Shown piece by piece: positions 18,206-26,972 of a stretch of 64,000 nucleotides of DNA. Origin of the DNA: an uncultured Roseburia sp. (GTDB lineage: Bacteria > Bacillota > Clostridia > Lachnospirales > Lachnospiraceae); assembly GCA_947383215.1 (NCBI GenBank), contig CANDCP010000005.1:1-64000 (forward strand). Direction: 5' to 3'. Every line of letters starts with the position of its first letter. The stretch's first letter is position 1. The notes under the pieces are model-generated. The model searched no databases. It was not told the origin of the DNA and saw only the letters and a list, made by a program, of their open reading frames with translations. A program made the translations under genes and the position numbers.

Positions 18206-18272
18206 AGAGTATATGATTAGGTCTAGGATTTAATTTACATATATTTTAAGAGGGAGAGAAGGAGGAACTACC

Positions 18273-19508
18273 TTGCTTGAAATTAAAACAACAGACGCGG
18301 ATTCGAACGCTAAGATTATTGTCATTGGTGTTGGGGGCGCCGGAAATAACGCTGTAAATAGAATGATTGAGGAGAATATTGGCGGTGTAGAGTTTGTCGG
18401 GGTAAATACGGACAAGCAGGCGCTGCTTTTATGTAAAGCACCTACGTTAATTCAGATTGGGGAGAAACTTACAAAAGGACTCGGGGCAGGAGCGCAGCCG
18501 GAGATTGGGGCGAAGGCCGCGGAGGAGAGCTCAGAGGAGCTTGCGTCCGCGATTAAGGGCGCGGATATGGTATTTGTTACCTGCGGTATGGGCGGCGGAA
18601 CGGGAACCGGAGCGGCGCCTGTTGTCGCTAAGATTGCGAAGGATCAGGGGATTCTCACGGTCGGCGTTGTGACAAAGCCGTTTAAATTTGAAGCCAAGGC
18701 GCGTATGATCAATGCGCTTTCGGGGATAGAGCGCTTAAAAGAGTGCGTGGATACGCTGATTGTAATTCCGAATGACAAGCTTCTTGAGATTGTGGACCGG
18801 AGAACTACGTTTCCGGACGCCCTTAAGAAGGCGGACGAGGTGTTACAGCAGTCCGTGCAGGGAATTACGGATTTGATTAACCTGCCTGCTCTAATCAATC
18901 TTGATTTTGCGGATGTGCAGACGGTTATGAAGGACAAAGGACTTGCGCATATCGGTATCGGTATGGCCAAGGGCGATGAGAAGGCGATTGAAGCCGTGAA
19001 GCTTGCGGTGGCCAGTCCGCTGCTTGAGACGACGATCACGGGAGCAAGCCATATTATCATTAATGTCTCCGGTGACATTTCTCTGATGGATGCCAACGAT
19101 GCGGCAAGTTATGTGCAGGATCTTGCGGGAGAGAATGCAAATATTATTTTCGGTGCGATGTATGACGAAAATCGTACGGATGAGGCCACAATTACGGTAA
19201 TTGCCACAGGTTTAGAGGAGGCGAGAGGACAGCAGCCCGGCAAAATTGTGCCGAATATGAAATATCAGCAGCCGGTACAGACCAGGACGACAGCCGGCGC
19301 GGGGGCGATCGGCCGCCCGCTTTCCGGAGGGGGGAATGCCCTCAATCAGGCCGCTGCGCGCGCAACTGTGTCTCCGTCGAATTCACAGTCGATAGGGCAG
19401 CAGGCGCCGCCGTCATTTATGGGGATACAAAGGCCGAAGAGACCGGAGAGCAGTGTGCCGGAGAAAGATATCAAGATTCCGGAATTTTTAAAGAGCACAA
19501 GAAAATAG
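18273..19508 (+). CDS. ftsZ: Cell division GTPase FtsZ
   Basis: 411 residues. Tubulin-like GTPase that forms the Z ring. N-terminal [13 protein letters not shown], the GTP signature [15 protein letters not shown], synergy-loop region with [11 protein letters not shown], a variable linker rich in Gln/Pro and a conserved C-terminal peptide ([12 protein letters not shown]) for SepF/EzrA/FtsA-type partners. The start is TTG at 18273, with a full AAGGAGG (18259-18265) seven bases upstream and no better ATG. No ftsA precedes it. A strong terminator follows. Confidence 0.98.
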   Translation: MLEIKTTDADSNAKIIVIGVGGAGNNAVNRMIEENIGGVEFVGVNTDKQALLLCKAPTLIQIGEKLTKGLGAGAQPEIGAKAAEESSEELASAIKGADMVFVTCGMGGGTGTGAAPVVAKIAKDQGILTVGVVTKPFKFEAKARMINALSGIERLKECVDTLIVIPNDKLLEIVDRRTTFPDALKKADEVLQQSVQGITDLINLPALINLDFADVQTVMKDKGLAHIGIGMAKGDEKAIEAVKLAVASPLLETTITGASHIIINVSGDISLMDANDAASYVQDLAGENANIIFGAMYDENRTDEATITVIATGLEEARGQQPGKIVPNMKYQQPVQTRTTAGAGAIGRPLSGGGNALNQAAARATVSPSNSQSIGQQAPPSFMGIQRPKRPESSVPEKDIKIPEFLKSTRK

Positions 19509-19527
19509 AGAGATACATATGTATGTG

Positions 19528-19567
19528 GAGCGGTAGCGCTGAGTATTTTGGCGCTGCCGCTCTTTTT
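19528..19567 (+). terminator. Rho-independent terminator after ftsZ
   Basis: GAGCGGTAGCGC (19528-19539) pairs with GCGCTGCCGCTC (19551-19562), one wobble, then five T. Confidence 0.92.
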
Positions 19568-19621
19568 ATCGTATAAAATTGATACGCGCACTTTGTTCTT
19601 TCCGGCCCGGCCGGATTTTTT

Positions 19622-19697
19622 TGTCGAAACTTTGCGATGATTTGCGGGAAAGTAGAACGTTATTTTGACAAAAAAAGCGGATAAATTCTTATATAAT
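19622..19697 (+). promoter_or_regulatory. spoIIG-type promoter with Spo0A box and 21-base spacer
   Basis: Consensus TTGACA (19665-19670) and TATAAT (19692-19697) are 21 bases apart, too far for ordinary sigma-A binding. A Spo0A box (TTTGTCGAAAC, core 19622-19628) lies about 80 bases before the predicted start; a degenerate AGTAGAA (19651-19657) sits just before the -35. The Bacillus spoIIG promoter has the same layout: consensus boxes, 22-base spacer, activation by Spo0A~P. Confidence 0.75.
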
Positions 19698-19775
19698 GAA
19701 GCCTGTGAAAGACATCCGCGTTTTGCGCTTAGGGGAAAGCAGATTAGGGCTTTGCGCCGTGACGGGAGGTGGAAT

Positions 19776-20549
19776 GTGCAGTATGAATTATACATAGATG
19801 TGTTTGCAATTTCTAATTTCTGCATGGATTTTCTTGCGCTGTTTTTGACGAATGCGTTTCTGGGAAGGAACTGTCCGGTAAAAACGCTGTTTTTTCCCTC
19901 TCTGATTGGAACGGTGTCCGCAATTCTTTTGTTCCTTTTTTTACCGGATTACAGTCTGTATACGTTGATTATACATTTTCTGGTAAATCCCGCCATGGTT
20001 TATTTTTCTTTCAGGGAAAATAACAGGCGGCGTTTTCTGGAAGATTGGGGCGTCGCTTATCTGGTCGTGTTGCTGGCGGGGGGAGCGATGCAGTGGATTT
20101 GCCAGACGTTATTTGCGGGAAAATATTTTTTGCTGTCCGTATTTTTGACGCTGGTCATTGGGTTTTGCGCTGTTTTTGTCTGGGAGAGAAAAGCGACGGT
20201 CGGAAAGAGAATATATGAGGTAAAGCTGTTTCTCGCGGGCAGGGAATATCCGATGCGCGCATATTATGATACGGGAAATCTGTTGATGGATCCGTATTTT
20301 CATGAGCCGGTCAGCATTACGGCGTCTCCTAAAATTCGTGAAGCGGTCAGGGAGCTGCCGGGGCGTCTGATCGTATATTCCAGCCTTGGAGAGCAAAACG
20401 GTCTGATTTGGGTCTATACGATGGAGAGAATGCTGATATACAAAAAGAAAAGTGTGGTTATGGTGGAACCGGCAGTAATCGGGATTGCGGATGAGAAGCT
20501 GTCCCTGCAGGGCGATTATCAGATGATACTAAACGGTAAGCTGCTCTGA
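19776..20549 (+). CDS. spoIIGA: Pro-sigma-E processing peptidase SpoIIGA
   Basis: 257 residues from GTG 19776, which follows GGGAGGTG; upstream in-frame codons run into the promoter. Five hydrophobic segments (about residues 1-150) lead into an aspartic-protease-like domain with DTGN ([11 protein letters not shown]). In the mother cell SpoIIGA dimerises on receiving the SpoIIR signal and cleaves pro-sigma-E, the product of the next gene 35 bases downstream. Confidence 0.93.
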   Translation: MQYELYIDVFAISNFCMDFLALFLTNAFLGRNCPVKTLFFPSLIGTVSAILLFLFLPDYSLYTLIIHFLVNPAMVYFSFRENNRRRFLEDWGVAYLVVLLAGGAMQWICQTLFAGKYFLLSVFLTLVIGFCAVFVWERKATVGKRIYEVKLFLAGREYPMRAYYDTGNLLMDPYFHEPVSITASPKIREAVRELPGRLIVYSSLGEQNGLIWVYTMERMLIYKKKSVVMVEPAVIGIADEKLSLQGDYQMILNGKLL

Positions 20550-20584
20550 AAAAAGCGATGCTTGAAAAGGAAAGGAAGAGAACT

Positions 20585-21325
20585 ATGTATATAAAAGTAA
20601 ACGTGCCCCGGCATTTTCAGTTTCGAATGATACCAAATATTGTTCAGATGATGTTTCATAATCCAAGAGAGGTACATTATATTGGCGGCGCGGAGGTACT
20701 TCCGCCCCCGCTGACTGTGGAGGAGGAGGCGGAATGTATCAGACAGCTTGCGGGCGAGGAGAAAGAGGAAGGCAAAAAACGGTTGATTGAACATAACCTG
20801 CGGCTTGTCGTTTACATAGCCAAAAAGTTTGACAATACGGGAGTCGGCGTGGAAGATCTGATCTCAATCGGGACGATCGGGTTAATCAAAGCGATTAACA
20901 CGTTTAATCCCGAGAAAAAAATTAAGCTTGCCACGTATGCGTCGCGCTGTATAGAAAATGAAATTTTAATGTATCTGCGAAGAAACAGCAAGACAAGGCT
21001 TGAGGTGTCGATCGACGAACCGCTAAACGTCGATTGGGACGGAAACGAGCTGCTGCTCTCTGATATTCTCGGGACCGACGAGGATGTGATATATCGCGAT
21101 ATTGAAAGCGAGGTTGAAAAGAAGCTTTTGAATAAGGCGATCGAGCATCTCTCCGGACGGGAGAAAACGATTGTCGAGCTTCGGTTTGGGCTTAATTCCG
21201 GCGACGGCAATGAGCTGACGCAGAAAGAAGTGGCAGATTTGCTGGGGATTTCCCAATCCTACATATCGAGATTGGAAAAAAAGATTATGAAACGGCTGAA
21301 AAAAGAGATTGTGCGTTTTGAATAA
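20585..21325 (+). CDS. sigE: Pro-sigma-E, mother-cell sporulation sigma factor
   Basis: 246 residues from ATG 20585. Residues 1 to about 31 form the hydrophobic/basic pro-sequence; the following [13 protein letters not shown] matches the SpoIIGA cleavage neighbourhood. Region 2 is seen in [31 protein letters not shown] and [20 protein letters not shown], and the region 4 helix-turn-helix in [23 protein letters not shown]. Paired with spoIIGA as usual. Confidence 0.97.
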   Translation: MYIKVNVPRHFQFRMIPNIVQMMFHNPREVHYIGGAEVLPPPLTVEEEAECIRQLAGEEKEEGKKRLIEHNLRLVVYIAKKFDNTGVGVEDLISIGTIGLIKAINTFNPEKKIKLATYASRCIENEILMYLRRNSKTRLEVSIDEPLNVDWDGNELLLSDILGTDEDVIYRDIESEVEKKLLNKAIEHLSGREKTIVELRFGLNSGDGNELTQKEVADLLGISQSYISRLEKKIMKRLKKEIVRFE

Positions 21326-21463
21326 ATTTTTTTCTGAAAATAAGAAATATATAGTGATATTGTCTCTCATATAAGATATAATGAAAATATGTACAGCAGA
21401 AACTGCTGGAATAAAAAACGACAGAAAAAGCGAAGGCTTGTGATGTCAGAGGGAGATGGTATT

Positions 21464-23065
21464 ATGCTATTAGAATTTTTAGGGGCAGCACATGAGGTGA
21501 CCGGAAGCTGTCATTTCCTGCAATTTGGCAAGCATCATTTGCTGGTGGACTGCGGGATGGAACAGGGGCCGGATCTGTATGTGAATCAGGAGATACCTGT
21601 GAACGCGGCGGATATCGATTACGTTTTCATCACGCATGCGCATATTGATCACTCGGGGCTTCTTCCGCTGCTTTATTCCAGGGGCTTTCGCGGACAGATC
21701 TTCGCGACGACTGCGACAAGTGAGTTGTGTAATATTATGTTAAAGGATAGCGCGCACATTCAGATGTTTGAGGCGGAATGGCGGAACCGTAAAGCGAAGC
21801 GCGCCGGCAAACCGGAAGTTGTGCCGCTCTATGATATGGAGGACGCGGAAGGCGTACTGCGGTATTTTATTCCCTGCGATTATAATTGTATTGTGGAGGT
21901 CTGCGAGGGGCTTAAGGTGCGGTTTGTGGACGCCGGGCATCTGCTCGGCTCTTCAAGTATTGAATTTTGGATAAAAGAAGAGGAAGAGGAAATAAAGGTT
22001 GTATTTTCCGGTGATATCGGGAACGGAAACAGGCCGTTAATCAGAGATCCGCAGTTTATTGAGGAAGCCGATTATGTGGTGATGGAATCTACCTACGGCG
22101 ACAAGCTCCATGCGGCGGCGCCGGACTATGCGATTGAACTTGCGAAGGTAATTAAGAGCACGTTTATACGGGGCGGAAACCTTGTGATTCCTGCGTTTTC
22201 CGTCGGCAGAACCCAGGAAATGCTTTTTTTCCTAAGAAGGATCAAAACGGAACGTCTTTTGCCGGAGTTCCAAAATTTTGAGGTGTATATCGACAGTCCG
22301 CTTTCTGTGGAGGCGACGAGTATTTTCCACAAAAATGTAGAAGACTGTTTTAAAGAGAAAGCCAAAGAGATGGTGCGGCAGGGAATGAATCCGATCTCGT
22401 TTCCGGGTCTGAAAAAAGCCGTCAGCAGCGATGAGTCGAAGATGATCAATTTTGTAAAAAATCCGATTGTCATTATTTCGGCTTCTGGTATGTGTGAGGC
22501 CGGGCGTATCAGACACCATCTGAAGCATAATTTGTGGCGTCCGGAGTCTACGATCTTATTTGTGGGTTACCAGGTGCCGGGGACGCTTGGAAATGCGCTT
22601 TTAAACGGGGTAAAAACAGTCAAATTGTTTGGCGAGACGATTGAAGTGCGTGCACAGATTGAAAATCTGCCCGGCATCAGCGGCCACGCGGACCGGGATA
22701 AGCTGACGGAGTGGGCTGCGGCGTTTAAAAAGAAGCCGAAGAGAATTTTTGTGGTGCACGGCGACGACAAGGTGTGCGATGACTTTGCGGCGCATTTGAA
22801 AGAGGAGCTTGGCGTGGAGGCGATTGCTCCGTATAGCGGGGATATCTATGATTTGGCTGAGAACGTCTGCATCAAGGAGGGAAGCAGAGAGGTTGTCAAA
22901 AAGCGGGATAAGATTACAAGAGCGGCTACGAATGTATTTGCAAGGCTGGTGGCTGCGGGGCAGAGGCTGCTTAGCGTTATCAATAAAAACGAGGGGATAC
23001 CGAATAAGGAGCTTGCCAGGTTCGCAGACCAGATTAATGCGCTCTGTGACAAATGGGAGAGATAG
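21464..23065 (+). CDS. Beta-CASP metallo-beta-lactamase-fold RNase-like protein
   Basis: 533 residues from ATG 21464; ATG 21443 with AAGG upstream is an equal alternative. Metallo-beta-lactamase motif THAHIDHSG, later GHLLGSSS and FSGDIG, then a beta-CASP cap (YVVMESTYGD; PAFSVGRTQEMLF) and a C-terminal RMMBL segment (ISGHADRDKL, VVHGDD). The family contains CPSF/YSH1-like endoribonucleases, so zinc-dependent RNA cleavage is likely. About 70 extra residues follow the RMMBL part. It ends one base before sigG, tail to tail. Confidence 0.88.
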   Translation: MLLEFLGAAHEVTGSCHFLQFGKHHLLVDCGMEQGPDLYVNQEIPVNAADIDYVFITHAHIDHSGLLPLLYSRGFRGQIFATTATSELCNIMLKDSAHIQMFEAEWRNRKAKRAGKPEVVPLYDMEDAEGVLRYFIPCDYNCIVEVCEGLKVRFVDAGHLLGSSSIEFWIKEEEEEIKVVFSGDIGNGNRPLIRDPQFIEEADYVVMESTYGDKLHAAAPDYAIELAKVIKSTFIRGGNLVIPAFSVGRTQEMLFFLRRIKTERLLPEFQNFEVYIDSPLSVEATSIFHKNVEDCFKEKAKEMVRQGMNPISFPGLKKAVSSDESKMINFVKNPIVIISASGMCEAGRIRHHLKHNLWRPESTILFVGYQVPGTLGNALLNGVKTVKLFGETIEVRAQIENLPGISGHADRDKLTEWAAAFKKKPKRIFVVHGDDKVCDDFAAHLKEELGVEAIAPYSGDIYDLAENVCIKEGSREVVKKRDKITRAATNVFARLVAAGQRLLSVINKNEGIPNKELARFADQINALCDKWER

Positions 23066-23066
23066 C

Positions 23067-23852
23067 TTATTTTTTCAGAGAGAGATAGTTGCGCATATTT
23101 TTTAGCGCGGATTTTTCCAGACGACTCACCTGCGCCTGGGAGATATGAATTTCATCGGCGACCTCCATCTGAGTTTTGCCCTGAAAAAAACGAAGTTTGA
23201 TAATGTAATTTTCCCGCTCATTCAGGCGGTCCATTGCGTCGGAGAGGGAGAGTTCCTCAATCCAGGTATCTTCTTTGTTCTTTTTGTCGCTGATTTGATC
23301 CATAACGTAGAGCGTATCGCCGCCGTCGGTATAAATGGGGTCATACAGACTGACCGGGCTTTGGATTGCGTCGAGGGCATAGACGATTTCTTCTTTCGGG
23401 ATGCCGGCTTCGGCGGCGATTTCGTCCAGGGTCGGCTCCTGAAGGGAATTTTTCTGTAAAATTTCTCTGGTGTGTATCGCTTTGTAAGCAATGTCGCGCA
23501 GAGAGCGGCTTACGCGGATGCTGTTGTTGTCGCGCAGATAGCGCCGGATTTCCCCGATAATCATTGGAACGGCATAGGTGGAAAATTTTACGCCGAGGGT
23601 ATTGTCAAAGTTGTCGATGGATTTGATCAATCCGATGCATCCGATTTGGAATAAATCGTCGATGTTTTCATGATTGCCCGCAAATCGTTTTATGACGCTT
23701 AGCACAAGGCGCAGATTTCCCTTGATGTATGCTTCTCTGGCGGCGACATCGCCCTGTTTTATCCTGCAGAATAGTTCTTCTTTTTCTTCTTCTTTCAGTA
23801 TAGGAAGCTTCGCAGTATTTACACCGCAGATTTCTACTTTGTAAACAGACAT
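23067..23852 (-). CDS. sigG: Forespore sigma factor sigma-G
   Basis: 261 residues. The N-terminus KVEICGVNTAKLPILK is the hallmark of sigma-G. Regions: NLRLVLSVIKRFAGNHENIDDLFQIG and KFSTYAVPMIIGEIRRYLRDNN (2), EPTLDEIAAEAGIPKEEIVYAL (3), and TQMEVADEIHISQAQVSRLEK (4). It directs late forespore genes after engulfment. GGAGG precedes the ATG. In many relatives sigG follows spoIIGA-sigE in the same direction; here it is inverted behind the beta-CASP gene. Confidence 0.97.
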   Translation of the reverse strand: MSVYKVEICGVNTAKLPILKEEEKEELFCRIKQGDVAAREAYIKGNLRLVLSVIKRFAGNHENIDDLFQIGCIGLIKSIDNFDNTLGVKFSTYAVPMIIGEIRRYLRDNNSIRVSRSLRDIAYKAIHTREILQKNSLQEPTLDEIAAEAGIPKEEIVYALDAIQSPVSLYDPIYTDGGDTLYVMDQISDKKNKEDTWIEELSLSDAMDRLNERENYIIKLRFFQGKTQMEVADEIHISQAQVSRLEKSALKNMRNYLSLKK

Positions 23853-23881
23853 GATGCCTACCTCCGGGATGTTGATATTAT

Positions 23882-23911
23882 CATCATGCGCAAAAGAAGA
23901 GTGTTTTATGC
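23882..23911 (-). promoter_or_regulatory. Candidate sigma-G/sigma-F promoter of sigG
   Basis: On the minus strand GCATA (23911-23907) and CATGATG (23888-23882) are 18 bases apart. This resembles the sigma-G consensus (GNATR, about 18, CATNNTA) except for the last base. Confidence 0.4.
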
Positions 23912-23985
23912 AGATGAATTGTTGATTTTTGGTTTGTAACTATCTATAATAGGAAGTATATAAAATACGCGTGCAGAGGTGCGAA

Positions 23986-24309
23986 ATGAAGGATAAAATA
24001 GATGAGAGAAATTTTAAGGAAAAGGTGGCAAGAAGCATTATCAAAAGGTATAATGTACATTATATTTCTCAGGAAGAATTAGATAGACAGCGCGTTCAGG
24101 AGGAACGTGAGAAGGCGCAGGAGATTGTAAAAAAGCTTCAGGCAGAGAAGGCCGCAAAGGAGTCGGAGAAATTGCGGGAAATAGAGCGCATGCGTCTTGA
24201 GGTAGAGAGAAGGCAGCGTGAGGAAGAGGCGCTTTTGGGGCGGGAGGAGGATTTTGTGGCAGGTGTGACAAAGGGGCAGGTAGAGCAGCTTCTGTCTGAT
24301 AAGGAGTGA
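23986..24309 (+). CDS. Small coiled-coil protein, unknown function
   Basis: 107 residues from ATG 23986 (AGAGGT upstream). Nearly all is a charged helix rich in Glu, Arg and Lys (about residues 35-90) with heptad character; no cysteine motif, signal or membrane span. An N-terminal block (RSIIKRYNVHYISQEEL) looks less repetitive. I recognise no family. It stands alone between divergent sigG and an inverted repeat. Confidence 0.6.
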   Translation: MKDKIDERNFKEKVARSIIKRYNVHYISQEELDRQRVQEEREKAQEIVKKLQAEKAAKESEKLREIERMRLEVERRQREEEALLGREEDFVAGVTKGQVEQLLSDKE

Positions 24310-24380
24310 TAGGGGGCTTATTTTTGTATGAAGTCGTGTTGAAGGCACGGCTGTTTTAGGAGAAGATATTTATGGATATG

Positions 24381-24417
24381 GATTAGGGTGTCAAATAAAG
24401 CCTTTGACACCCTAATC
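24381..24417 (+). terminator. Perfect 15-base inverted repeat, terminator-like
   Basis: GATTAGGGTGTCAAA (24381-24395) and TTTGACACCCTAATC (24403-24417) enclose a seven-base loop. The following CTTTTG is a short T run, so it is either a weak terminator of the coiled-coil gene or a protein-binding site. Confidence 0.55.
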
Positions 24418-24493
24418 TAATCTTTTGAAGATTACAGCTCTTAGATTTCATGACGGCGGCGCGTATATTTTGTCACAAATTATCGAATAAGCA

Positions 24494-24522
24494 TTGAATT
24501 TTTCATAGCTTTCCGTTATGAT
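24494..24522 (+). promoter_or_regulatory. Promoter of nfnAB
   Basis: TTGAAT (24494-24499), 17 bases, TATGAT (24517-24522). The leader can form nested pairs TTAGC/GCTAA (24530-24534, 24561-24565) and GGCG/CGCC (24537-24540, 24552-24555). Confidence 0.65.
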
Positions 24523-24588
24523 AAAAGAGTTAGCTAGGCGGGTTCGATTGACGCCGTTGGGCTAAACTAGAAGATTTGGAGGTAAGGT

Positions 24589-25476
24589 ATGTATCCTATT
24601 GTAAAAAAGGAGAAACTGGCAGATAAAATTTATCTCATGGATGTAAAAGCGCCGCGTGTCGCAAAATCCTGCGAGCCGGGACAGTTTATTATTGTAAGAA
24701 TCGACGAGGAAGGGGAGCGTATTCCGCTTACAATCTGTGATTATGACAGAGAGGAAGGGACGATTACGATTGTGCTTCAGACAGTCGGCGCTTCTACGGA
24801 GCGCATGGCGGGACTGAAGGAGGGCGATGTGTTCCGCGATTTCGTAGGGCCGTTAGGATGTGCTTCCGAGCTGATTACAACGGATATAGAAGAATTAAAG
24901 AAAAAAAGGATTGTGTTTGTGGCCGGGGGCGTTGGAACGGCTCCGGTGTATCCGCAGGTGAAGTGGCTTCATGAGCGCGGCGTATCCTGTGATGTTATTA
25001 TGGGTTCGAAGACGAAGGATTTACTGATTTTGGAAGAAGAGATGCGCAAAGTAGCGGGAAATCTTTACGTCACGACGGATGACGGTTCCTATGGCTTCCA
25101 TGGAATGGGAACGGATCAGTTAAAGGAGCTTGTAGCAAAGGGCAATACATACGACCTGTGTATTGCGATCGGACCGATGATTATGATGAAATTTGTCTGT
25201 CTTTTGACAAAGGAACTGGGAATTCCTACGGTTGTTTCGATGAACCCGGTTATGGTGGACGGAACGGGAATGTGCGGCGCATGTCGTTTGACGGTTGGAG
25301 ACGAAGTAAAATTTGCATGTGTGGACGGTCCGGAGTTTGACGGACATCTGGTGGATTTTGACCAGGCAATGAAGCGTCAGCAGATTTATAAGACGCAAGA
25401 AGGACGCGCGATGTTAAGGGAATTAGAAGGCTCTACCCATCATGGCGGGTGCGGGCACTGCGGAGGTGACAAATAA
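24589..25476 (+). CDS. nfnA: NfnA: NADH-dependent reduced ferredoxin:NADP+ oxidoreductase, alpha subunit
   Basis: 295 residues. Ferredoxin-NADP reductase-like fold: FAD part (RIDEEGERIPLTICDYDRE), NAD-binding part (VAGGVGTAPVYPQ), and C-terminal cysteines (GMCGACRLTVGDEVKFACVDGPEF) for a [2Fe-2S] cluster. With NfnB it bifurcates electrons between NADPH, NAD+ and ferredoxin in the cytosol. GGAGG precedes ATG 24589. Its TAA overlaps the NfnB ATG, so the subunits are translationally coupled. SudB-type naming is also used. Confidence 0.9.
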   Translation: MYPIVKKEKLADKIYLMDVKAPRVAKSCEPGQFIIVRIDEEGERIPLTICDYDREEGTITIVLQTVGASTERMAGLKEGDVFRDFVGPLGCASELITTDIEELKKKRIVFVAGGVGTAPVYPQVKWLHERGVSCDVIMGSKTKDLLILEEEMRKVAGNLYVTTDDGSYGFHGMGTDQLKELVAKGNTYDLCIAIGPMIMMKFVCLLTKELGIPTVVSMNPVMVDGTGMCGACRLTVGDEVKFACVDGPEFDGHLVDFDQAMKRQQIYKTQEGRAMLRELEGSTHHGGCGHCGGDK

Positions 25477-26861
25477 TGGATGTAATGAAAAAAGTACCGG
25501 TTCGCGAGCAGGATCCGAAGGTTCGCGCCACGAATTTTGAAGAGGTATGTCTGGGATATAATGAGAAAGAGGCGATGGAGGAAGCAGAGCGCTGCTTAAA
25601 CTGCAAAAATGCGCAGTGTGTCAAGGGATGTCCGGTATCAATTGATATTCCGGGATTTATTGCGCAGGTGAAGGAAGGGAATTTTGAGGAGGCGTATCAG
25701 GTTATCAGCAAATCGTCTGCGCTCCCGGCAGTCTGCGGCCGCGTATGTCCGCAGGAAAGCCAGTGCGAGGGCAAATGTATCCGCGGAATAAAGGGAGAAC
25801 CGGTTTCCATCGGCAAGCTGGAGCGTTTTGCGGCCGACTGGGCGAGAGAGAACGGGGTGAAGCCGAATAAAGCGGAGAATAAAAACGGGCATAAGGTTGC
25901 GGTGATCGGTTCCGGTCCGGCGGGTCTTACCTGCGCGGGGGATCTCGCGAAGATGGGGTATGACGTTACGATTTTCGAGGCGCTGCACGAGGCGGGCGGC
26001 GTGTTGAGTTACGGCATACCGGAATTTCGACTTCCGAAGCAGGCGGTTGTCGCCGCCGAGGTAGAGAATGTAAAAGCGCTTGGCGTTAAGATCGAGACGA
26101 ACGTTGTGATCGGCAAATCGACGACGATTGACGAGCTGATTGAGGAGGAAGGATTTGAAGCCGTCTTTATCGGTTCCGGCGCCGGACTCCCTAGGTTTAT
26201 GGGAATTCCGGGCGAACAGGCGAACGGCGTGTTTTCCGCGAATGAATTTTTGACGAGAAACAATCTGATGAAAGCGTTTGAGGATGAATACGATACGCCG
26301 ATTATGAAGGGAAAAAAAGTGGCGGTCGTGGGCGGCGGAAATGTTGCGATGGACGCCGCAAGAACGGCGCTTCGGCTTGGAGCCGAGGTGCACATTGTGT
26401 ACAGAAGAAGCGAGGCGGAGCTTCCTGCGCGTGTGGAGGAAGTACACCACGCAAAGGAGGAGGGGATTATTTTTGACCTTCTGACGAATCCGAAAGAAAT
26501 TCTTGTGGATGAGAACGGCTGGGTAAAAGGCATGACCTGTATCCGCATGGAGCTTGGCGAGCCGGATGAATCGGGAAGAAGAAGCCCGGTGGAGATTGCG
26601 GGTTCCGAGTTTGATTTAGAGCTCGATACGGTCATAATGTCTCTTGGAACGTCGCCGAATCCGTTGATTTCCTCCACGACAAAAGGATTGGAAACGAACC
26701 GTCGCAAATGTATCGTGGCGAGCGAGGAGAATGGGGCGACCAGCAAGGACGGCGTGTATGCCGGCGGCGACGCCGTGACAGGAGCGGCGACGGTGATTCT
26801 TGCAATGGGAGCGGGAAAAGCGGCTGCAAAGGGAATTGATGAATATTTGAGAGAAAAGTAA
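25476..26861 (+). CDS. nfnB: NfnB: NADPH-binding beta subunit (GltD-like)
   Basis: 461 residues. An N-terminal eight-cysteine region (CLNCKNAQCVKGCPVSIDIP; AVCGRVCPQESQCEGKC) binds two [4Fe-4S] clusters. The FAD loop VIGSGPAGLTCAGDLAKMGYDV and NADPH loop VVGGGNVAMDAARTALRLGA follow, and the end is GGDAVTGAATVILAMGAG. Homologous to the glutamate synthase small subunit, but coupling to NfnA favours the bifurcating enzyme. A hairpin follows the stop. Confidence 0.93.
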   Translation: MDVMKKVPVREQDPKVRATNFEEVCLGYNEKEAMEEAERCLNCKNAQCVKGCPVSIDIPGFIAQVKEGNFEEAYQVISKSSALPAVCGRVCPQESQCEGKCIRGIKGEPVSIGKLERFAADWARENGVKPNKAENKNGHKVAVIGSGPAGLTCAGDLAKMGYDVTIFEALHEAGGVLSYGIPEFRLPKQAVVAAEVENVKALGVKIETNVVIGKSTTIDELIEEEGFEAVFIGSGAGLPRFMGIPGEQANGVFSANEFLTRNNLMKAFEDEYDTPIMKGKKVAVVGGGNVAMDAARTALRLGAEVHIVYRRSEAELPARVEEVHHAKEEGIIFDLLTNPKEILVDENGWVKGMTCIRMELGEPDESGRRSPVEIAGSEFDLELDTVIMSLGTSPNPLISSTTKGLETNRRKCIVASEENGATSKDGVYAGGDAVTGAATVILAMGAGKAAAKGIDEYLREK

Positions 26862-26874
26862 GAGAAAATATGGA

Positions 26875-26905
26875 GGGAGCTGTGGCCATACAGGTCGCAG
26901 CTCCC
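26875..26905 (+). terminator. Terminator hairpin after nfnB
   Basis: GGGAGCTG (26875-26882) pairs with CAGCTCCC (26898-26905); TTAAATTT follows. Located between convergent transcripts. Confidence 0.7.
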
Positions 26906-26972
26906 TTAAATTTAGGACAAATTATTTCCCGACAGTCGTCTGTCTGCTAAATCATAGGAAAAACGTTATTCT

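Noticed and set aside
26009-26746. 245-residue minus-strand frame opposite nfnB
   Set aside because: Ser/Thr-rich shadow frame without start signals, overlapping a clear flavoprotein gene.
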